A stretch of DNA of 53,504 bases from JBCAWW01 sp039024315 (GTDB lineage: Bacteria > Bacteroidota > Bacteroidia > J057), in assembly GCA_039024315.1 (NCBI GenBank), contig JBCCQN010000028.1, positions 1 through 53,504 of the forward strand. Direction: 5' to 3'. Under the pieces are notes generated by a model, which was not told the origin of the DNA, did not search any database, and worked only from the letters and a program-made list of their open reading frames with translations. The translations under genes were made by a program, and so were the position numbers. Positions 48,871-53,504 of the stretch are shown piece by piece (positions within the stretch are counted from its first letter, which is position 1; every line of letters starts with the position of its first letter).

Positions 48871-51800
48871 TCAATCAATGGAAGACTGCTCAACGGTTTC
48901 GGCCGTCTTTTGTTGTAAAGGTAATAGAAGTTCGAAGCAAGTCCCTTTTCCTGTTTCACTTTTTACTTGAATGCGCCCTTGGTGGTTTTCGACGATGCCA
49001 AAGGTAATAGAGAGACCAAGTCCGGTTCCCTCTCCCACTGGCTTAGTAGTAAAGAATGGATCAAATACCCTATTTATATGTTCTTCTGGGATACCACAAC
49101 CGGTATCTTTGATAGAGATACTGATATTTTCATCTGGCCCCATCCGAGTACGAATGGTCAAATCGCCGATGTAGCCTTCAGCATCAGGCTCACGCTCACA
49201 TTGTTCAATCGCATAAATCGCATTGCTAATCAAGTTCATAAATACCTGATTGATTTTACCCGGCATGCACTCGCAGACAGGGATATCCCCAAAATCTTTG
49301 ATGACTTTGACCCGTTTTTTGAGGCGATTAGCTAATATCGTCAGCGTAGCCTCGATGCTTTCATGCAGATTGACATGGCGGAAGCTATCCTGATCGCCTC
49401 GTGAAAATGTTTTTAAGCCTTTGACGATATTGGCAGTACGGGTAGCCCCTTCTTCGATGCCTTGGAGCAGGAGTTCCATTTCCTCAAAGAGATATTCGGC
49501 ATCAATATCTTGGGCGTACTTTTTGATCTCCTCTACTGCTCTAGGCAAATTATGACTGTCATGTAATTCGCGGATTTTACGGAACAATAGCCTCAGTTCG
49601 GAAAAGTTCATTTTGAGTGGTCCGACGCTATTCTTTACATAGTTGATTGGGTTATTAATCTCATGAGCGATACCGGCAGTCATCTGCCCCAATGAAGCCA
49701 TACGTTCAGATTCGACCAGTTGCGACTGAGCTGACTTGAGTTGGTCCATCGCAGTTTCCAAAGCCTCATGCTTTTCCTCTAGCAGGGCATTTTGATTGGC
49801 CACTTCTTCTTTTTGTCGCTTTAGCGCAACGGTTTTCTTGACAATCACCTTATGCTGCTCCCAAATTTCGGAAGTACGCTCATAGACGATTCTTTCTAGA
49901 TTTTCATTTTGTAGGTGCAGGCGACGTACATTGTAGCGCACAGTCGCATAGACCAAACCGATCAAAACCAAACCATAAGCTAGCCAAGCCCAGATTGTCC
50001 AATACCAAGGAGGCTTAATCCTAAAACTAAAGGTAGTGGCATCACTCAGTTGCCCATACCGGTTGCGCGCTTGTAGCTCAAAGGTATAATGACCTGGCGG
50101 CAAGAGTGTATATTCTTTTTGACGTAGATCAGACCAGGGCGACCAAGCACTTTCTTTACCACTTAACCTAAATCGGTAACGCGTCCCTCGCTCAGACGGA
50201 AAAAAGGGTGCGACAAAATGAAAGCGGATCGTATTATGCTGATAATCAAGATGAAGGGGGCCTTGCTCGATGACACTCTGACTAAAAGCAAGAATAGAGT
50301 CTCGAATCGTTTCTACTTTACGAATCACAGGCGGCACCAGAGGAGGTAATTTACGGGCATCGGCTTTATGATAGCGATACAGCCCCTCTGAGGTTCCTAT
50401 CCAAGTGGTCCCTTCTTTTTCGGGATAAAGCTCTCCCCAAACTTCTACATTGTCCAGTCCCTTCAAAAGGAGTGAATCACGCTGATAAACTCCATCAGGA
50501 GCTTTCCAAGCCACTTCTAGCCAACGTTTTCCCTTACGATAACATGCCAGCCAAACATTACCGACCTCATCTGTTTTTAAGCTTAGAATCCCCAAATTGC
50601 GGAAAGGTAATAGAGTATCGGGATGAAATGCATGCGCCTGCTCATCAAAGCGATACAAACCGTTTTGCGTAGCAAAAACCATTTCTCCGTCCAAATTATA
50701 AATCCCTTGTATGGCCGGCACATTGTTGTAGCGTTCTACCAATTTGGTCCTGTTGGGATTTTCTTCTTGCAACTTGATACGTACGACTTGCTCTCCTCCC
50801 AAAAATGGCACAGCCCAGAGGCTACCATCAGGATCTTCAGCAATGAGACGAAAGCGCTGGTCTAGGCCTTCAATTTTTTTCCGGTCTGTCCAACGGCCGT
50901 TCACCCAATCCATCCATTCGATGCTATTACCTAGGGGAAGGTGATACATACGATTGCTCTGATAGTTGGATTGGTACAGATTATAGCTCTGATCTGAGTT
51001 AGGAGCTCTAACGGCTCTCCCATTGCGAATTTCAAATAGGCCCCGTACAGAGTTGACAAAGAGATGGATTTTTTCTTTCCCTAAATCGGGAACGCCAAAG
51101 AAGCTCCAAGATTCGGCCCCAATGCCTGGCACCGCCTCAAAACGATTATTTTTCAACACATATACCCCAAGAGCCGTAGCGGCATAAAGCTTCCCTTCAT
51201 GACGATAGCTATCAAAGACAATCCCTGGCAGCCCCAAGGATTCGTTCCAATGACTCAAGGGATCAGCTACTTCTAGTCTAGAGATTCCGCGAGATAAGGC
51301 CAGCCACAAGGATTTGTTACGATCAAGATAAGCCCCCATGATCAAATTGTCCTGCAAGCCGTTTTGCTCGTTGATATGTTGCAAGAGCTGCCCTTGACGA
51401 TCAATGACAAAAAGCCCGTCCTTTACGGTAGTTAGGAGGAGTTTGTCATTGCCCAGAGAGAGAAACTCGCTGACGATGGCCTCAGTCAGGAACTCATCGA
51501 TAGCAGTCTCAAAAGGAAATAATTGAATGCCTTGTCGGCGAAACTTGATACGGACAAAGCCAGATTTGAGAAAACGAGCGATGACCTCATCTGGGCCAAT
51601 TTCAGCCAGCCCAATCATGATCTTACCTTTGAGCGCCTCGGATCCGGGGATTACTTCAAATCTCTGCCCAGTCCATTGATTGAGTCCAGATTGATCCAGC
51701 GTTAGCAAACGATTAGTCGCAGCAAAAATCCCACTTGAAGACCGAGCTTGTGGCACATCATAAGCTTGGAGAGTATCAGGGCTACCGTAATAAAATTTGC

Positions 51801-52239
51801 CTAGGGAGAAGGTGCGAAAGAAAGCACCATTATAGCCGCCAAAAACTTGTACTAAATCCCTAAACTGATCGGGGAGTTGGGCACTGAGAGAATAGTATTG
51901 TACCAATCCAACTGAGTCCGGTGCCAAATAGCCAAACTCCCCTGGACCACCTACATAGACGGTACCAACGCTATCAACCGCTAAGGATCTCACCGCCACT
52001 TGGTTAGGGAGTTCGATCAAGCGCCAATTGGCGCCATCATATTCTAACAACCCTCTAAAGTTACCAAAGTACATCAAGCCACGGCCGTCTTGCACAGCAG
52101 CATAATTGGCGGAGCTAGCTTTGTATTCGCGGGGAAGGTAGTTACGGATAAAGGGATTTCCCTTTTCTTGGGCTAAGGTATAGCTCAAGGAAAGGAAACA
52201 GATCGTAGTCAGTAACAAGCACTTAAAGCGTCTCATCAT
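48871..52239 (-). CDS. Two-component regulator propeller sensor histidine kinase
   Basis: From the ATG at 52239 (a TTG just before it is also in frame) the protein has 1122 residues: a signal peptide ending near TLAQ, about 600 residues of periplasmic beta-propeller repeats (Reg_prop type: GLMYFGNFRGLLEYDGANW, GTTWIGTSEGLYRY), a Y_Y_Y domain (about 675-740, YTFELQARNRYGQLSD), one membrane helix (about 745-767), a long coiled coil and the kinase core. His859 lies in GQMTAGIAHEINNPINYV; the ATPase has the N box NLISNAIYAI, DTGCGIPEE and GTGLGLSI. Related Bacteroidota HTCS proteins sense carbohydrates, but this one is not fused to AraC and instead signals to the adjacent cyclase regulator. Confidence 0.94.
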   Translation of the reverse strand: MMRRFKCLLLTTICFLSLSYTLAQEKGNPFIRNYLPREYKASSANYAAVQDGRGLMYFGNFRGLLEYDGANWRLIELPNQVAVRSLAVDSVGTVYVGGPGEFGYLAPDSVGLVQYYSLSAQLPDQFRDLVQVFGGYNGAFFRTFSLGKFYYGSPDTLQAYDVPQARSSSGIFAATNRLLTLDQSGLNQWTGQRFEVIPGSEALKGKIMIGLAEIGPDEVIARFLKSGFVRIKFRRQGIQLFPFETAIDEFLTEAIVSEFLSLGNDKLLLTTVKDGLFVIDRQGQLLQHINEQNGLQDNLIMGAYLDRNKSLWLALSRGISRLEVADPLSHWNESLGLPGIVFDSYRHEGKLYAATALGVYVLKNNRFEAVPGIGAESWSFFGVPDLGKEKIHLFVNSVRGLFEIRNGRAVRAPNSDQSYNLYQSNYQSNRMYHLPLGNSIEWMDWVNGRWTDRKKIEGLDQRFRLIAEDPDGSLWAVPFLGGEQVVRIKLQEENPNRTKLVERYNNVPAIQGIYNLDGEMVFATQNGLYRFDEQAHAFHPDTLLPFRNLGILSLKTDEVGNVWLACYRKGKRWLEVAWKAPDGVYQRDSLLLKGLDNVEVWGELYPEKEGTTWIGTSEGLYRYHKADARKLPPLVPPVIRKVETIRDSILAFSQSVIEQGPLHLDYQHNTIRFHFVAPFFPSERGTRYRFRLSGKESAWSPWSDLRQKEYTLLPPGHYTFELQARNRYGQLSDATTFSFRIKPPWYWTIWAWLAYGLVLIGLVYATVRYNVRRLHLQNENLERIVYERTSEIWEQHKVIVKKTVALKRQKEEVANQNALLEEKHEALETAMDQLKSAQSQLVESERMASLGQMTAGIAHEINNPINYVKNSVGPLKMNFSELRLLFRKIRELHDSHNLPRAVEEIKKYAQDIDAEYLFEEMELLLQGIEEGATRTANIVKGLKTFSRGDQDSFRHVNLHESIEATLTILANRLKKRVKVIKDFGDIPVCECMPGKINQVFMNLISNAIYAIEQCEREPDAEGYIGDLTIRTRMGPDENISISIKDTGCGIPEEHINRVFDPFFTTKPVGEGTGLGLSITFGIVENHQGRIQVKSETGKGTCFELLLPLQQKTAETVEQSSID

Positions 52240-52289
52240 CAATCTTTTGTACGATCAGAGCACATAAAATGGTACATTCTTGCCTCTTA

Positions 52290-53504
52290 TTATTCCGGCA
52301 AAGCAGCCATAATACGCTTTCTGAGGGTAGAGACATCTTGCAAAATTTGCTGTTGGTCGAGTGTGAGGAGCTGTTGGTCTTTCATTAGCCACTTTCCGGC
52401 GACCATGCAATGAGTTACGTCGCTACCGTCAGCACAATATACAATTTGTGAATAAACATCATAAAGTGGTTGCATATGCAAGGCTTTATTGGAGACAAGA
52501 ATTAAATCAGCGGCTTTCTCAGGTTCAATAGAGCCGATTTCCTCTTCCCAACCCATAAGTTTTGCCCCTTCAATGGTCGCCATACGTAATACAGTCTGCG
52601 CATCCAATACGGTAGGGTCCAGGCGATGAACCTTGGCGAGCTTGGCGGCAGTACTCATTTCCTCAAACATATCTAGATCGTTATTGGAGGAGGCACCATC
52701 GGTACCAAGGCCAACGGTCAGTCCACGGGCTTGCATTTCGGGAACAGGGGCAACTCCACTAGCCAATTTCATATTGCTCTCAGGGCAATGGGCAATGGAG
52801 ACGCCGCGTTGGGCAAGGACCAATTGATCCAAAGAATCTAACCAGACACCATGCGCACCGATAAAACCCGATTGCCAAAAGGCAAGACTGTCTAAGTAAG
52901 CGGTAGGACTCTTGAAGTAGCGTGAGGCAATAATCCCCTGCTCAGTTTGGGTCTCAGAGAGGTGAATGTGAACAGGAATCTCTAACTCTTGGGCAAGCCT
53001 AGTGGCTTGAACTAAGAGTTCTGCGGAGCAAGAATAAGGAGAATGAGGCGCTACGGAAACACCGATACGAGGATGCGCGCGATAGGTAAGGGCAAGTTGG
53101 CGGGTAGCTTCAATAGCCGCAGAAGCCTTGGGGAAACTAGGGGTAGGATAATCCAAAAGCCCTTCTCCAACTCTCCCTCTCAGCCCTGCTGTTTCGGCTA
53201 CCTTGGCAATTTCATCAGCAAAAAAATAGGCATCATTGAAACAGGTAGTACCCGAACGGATCAATTCGGCCATAGCGAGTTGACTCCCCACTCTGATCGC
53301 TTCTCGGTCCATAAAAGCAGCTTCGGTAGGCCAAATATACTTTTCCAGCCAGTCGGCAAGCGTGAGATCATCTGCGATCCCACGCAATAAACTCATAGGC
53401 AAATGCGTGTGAGTATTGACAAGGCCTGGCAGCAAAAATTTGCCATCGGCATCTACCTCTTCTTGGGCACGATAGGTGTCCTTGAGCAGGCTGTCTGGTC
53501 CGAA
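52290..53504 (-). CDS. mtaD: MtaD-like amidohydrolase (5'-methylthioadenosine/S-adenosylhomocysteine deaminase), 5' end outside window
   Basis: Metal-dependent deaminase of the amidohydrolase superfamily; family members deaminate S-adenosylhomocysteine and methylthioadenosine in methionine salvage, and some act on other adenosine derivatives. The open frame continues to the last base (…VDADGKFLLPGLVN), so the N terminus lies beyond the window. The metal motif HTH in NTHTHLPMSLLRGIADD, GTTCFND, the HLSET motif, AHCPESNMKLASG and the Asp in LGTDGASSNNDLDM are all present, and the composite C-terminal domain is complete. It is divergent in neither direction here: it lies 50 bases upstream of the propeller kinase on the same strand and may share its transcript. 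Confidence 0.88.
   Translation of the reverse strand, partial: FGPDSLLKDTYRAQEEVDADGKFLLPGLVNTHTHLPMSLLRGIADDLTLADWLEKYIWPTEAAFMDREAIRVGSQLAMAELIRSGTTCFNDAYFFADEIAKVAETAGLRGRVGEGLLDYPTPSFPKASAAIEATRQLALTYRAHPRIGVSVAPHSPYSCSAELLVQATRLAQELEIPVHIHLSETQTEQGIIASRYFKSPTAYLDSLAFWQSGFIGAHGVWLDSLDQLVLAQRGVSIAHCPESNMKLASGVAPVPEMQARGLTVGLGTDGASSNNDLDMFEEMSTAAKLAKVHRLDPTVLDAQTVLRMATIEGAKLMGWEEEIGSIEPEKAADLILVSNKALHMQPLYDVYSQIVYCADGSDVTHCMVAGKWLMKDQQLLTLDQQQILQDVSTLRKRIMAALPE

Noticed and set aside
52290..53435. Reading the deaminase as a complete gene starting at an internal TTG (53435)
   Set aside because: The open frame continues to the window edge with family-typical sequence, so the gene is 5'-partial, not short.

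Overview
The window comes from a member of the Bacteroidota, probably a Saprospiria-like gliding or marine lineage (the family-level call is inference). The evidence is several secreted proteins with type IX secretion (T9SS) C-terminal sorting domains of both type A and type B, a short primary sigma factor without region 1.1, DUF4296, PASTA, LptF/G and YceI proteins of the types usual in this phylum, and several exact matches to the phylum's -7 promoter box TAnnTTTG. No phage, insertion sequence or CRISPR array was seen. Both ends cut through genes: fcl on the left and an MtaD-type deaminase on the right.

Layout. 1-7594 (minus): cysC, cysD and cysN, then a Wza-like lipoprotein, a Wzc-like tyrosine kinase, gmd and fcl. 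Together these supply PAPS, GDP-L-fucose and the export machinery for an extracellular polysaccharide. 7799-10653 (minus): a DUF4296 lipoprotein and mutS2, translationally coupled. 10770-19907 (plus): folA, a DinB-like protein, ornithine aminotransferase, two TraB/GumN-like proteins (one without its metal-site motifs), a large multi-PAS histidine kinase and a ComEA-like helix-hairpin-helix protein. 19874-27712 (minus): two YceI proteins, a serine hydrolase homologue lacking catalytic residues, and a secreted beta-helix protein paired with a four-repeat binding protein. 27944-30186: tRNA-Arg(CCG), a nucleoside phosphorylase and rpoD. 30410-39294 (minus): PASTA protein, argS, LptF/G permease, pyrB, pyrR, a NarL-type regulator, its TPR sensor kinase and an unknown small protein. 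39321-40901: a candidate structured RNA and a type B T9SS protein. 41049-46222: a sodium:solute symporter, and a creatininase / YhdH oxidoreductase / ArsR operon next to a small T9SS protein. 46545-53504: a T9SS protein, a propeller-type sensor kinase coupled to a response-regulator nucleotide cyclase, and the partial deaminase.

Most interesting points: (a) a roughly 195-nt intergenic segment on the minus strand (39321-39515) with an exact -7 box, a closing stem, a 19-bp bulged hairpin and a strong terminator, resembling an independent small RNA gene with 6S-like topology; (b) a roughly 90-110-bp interspersed intergenic repeat in three copies, two of them carrying a nested 18-bp perfect palindrome; (c) linkage of PAPS and GDP-fucose synthesis to polysaccharide export, suggesting a sulfated fucose-containing exopolysaccharide; (d) apparent pseudoenzymes (TraB-like and beta-lactamase-like); (e) a response-regulator cyclase with non-canonical purine-binding residues.
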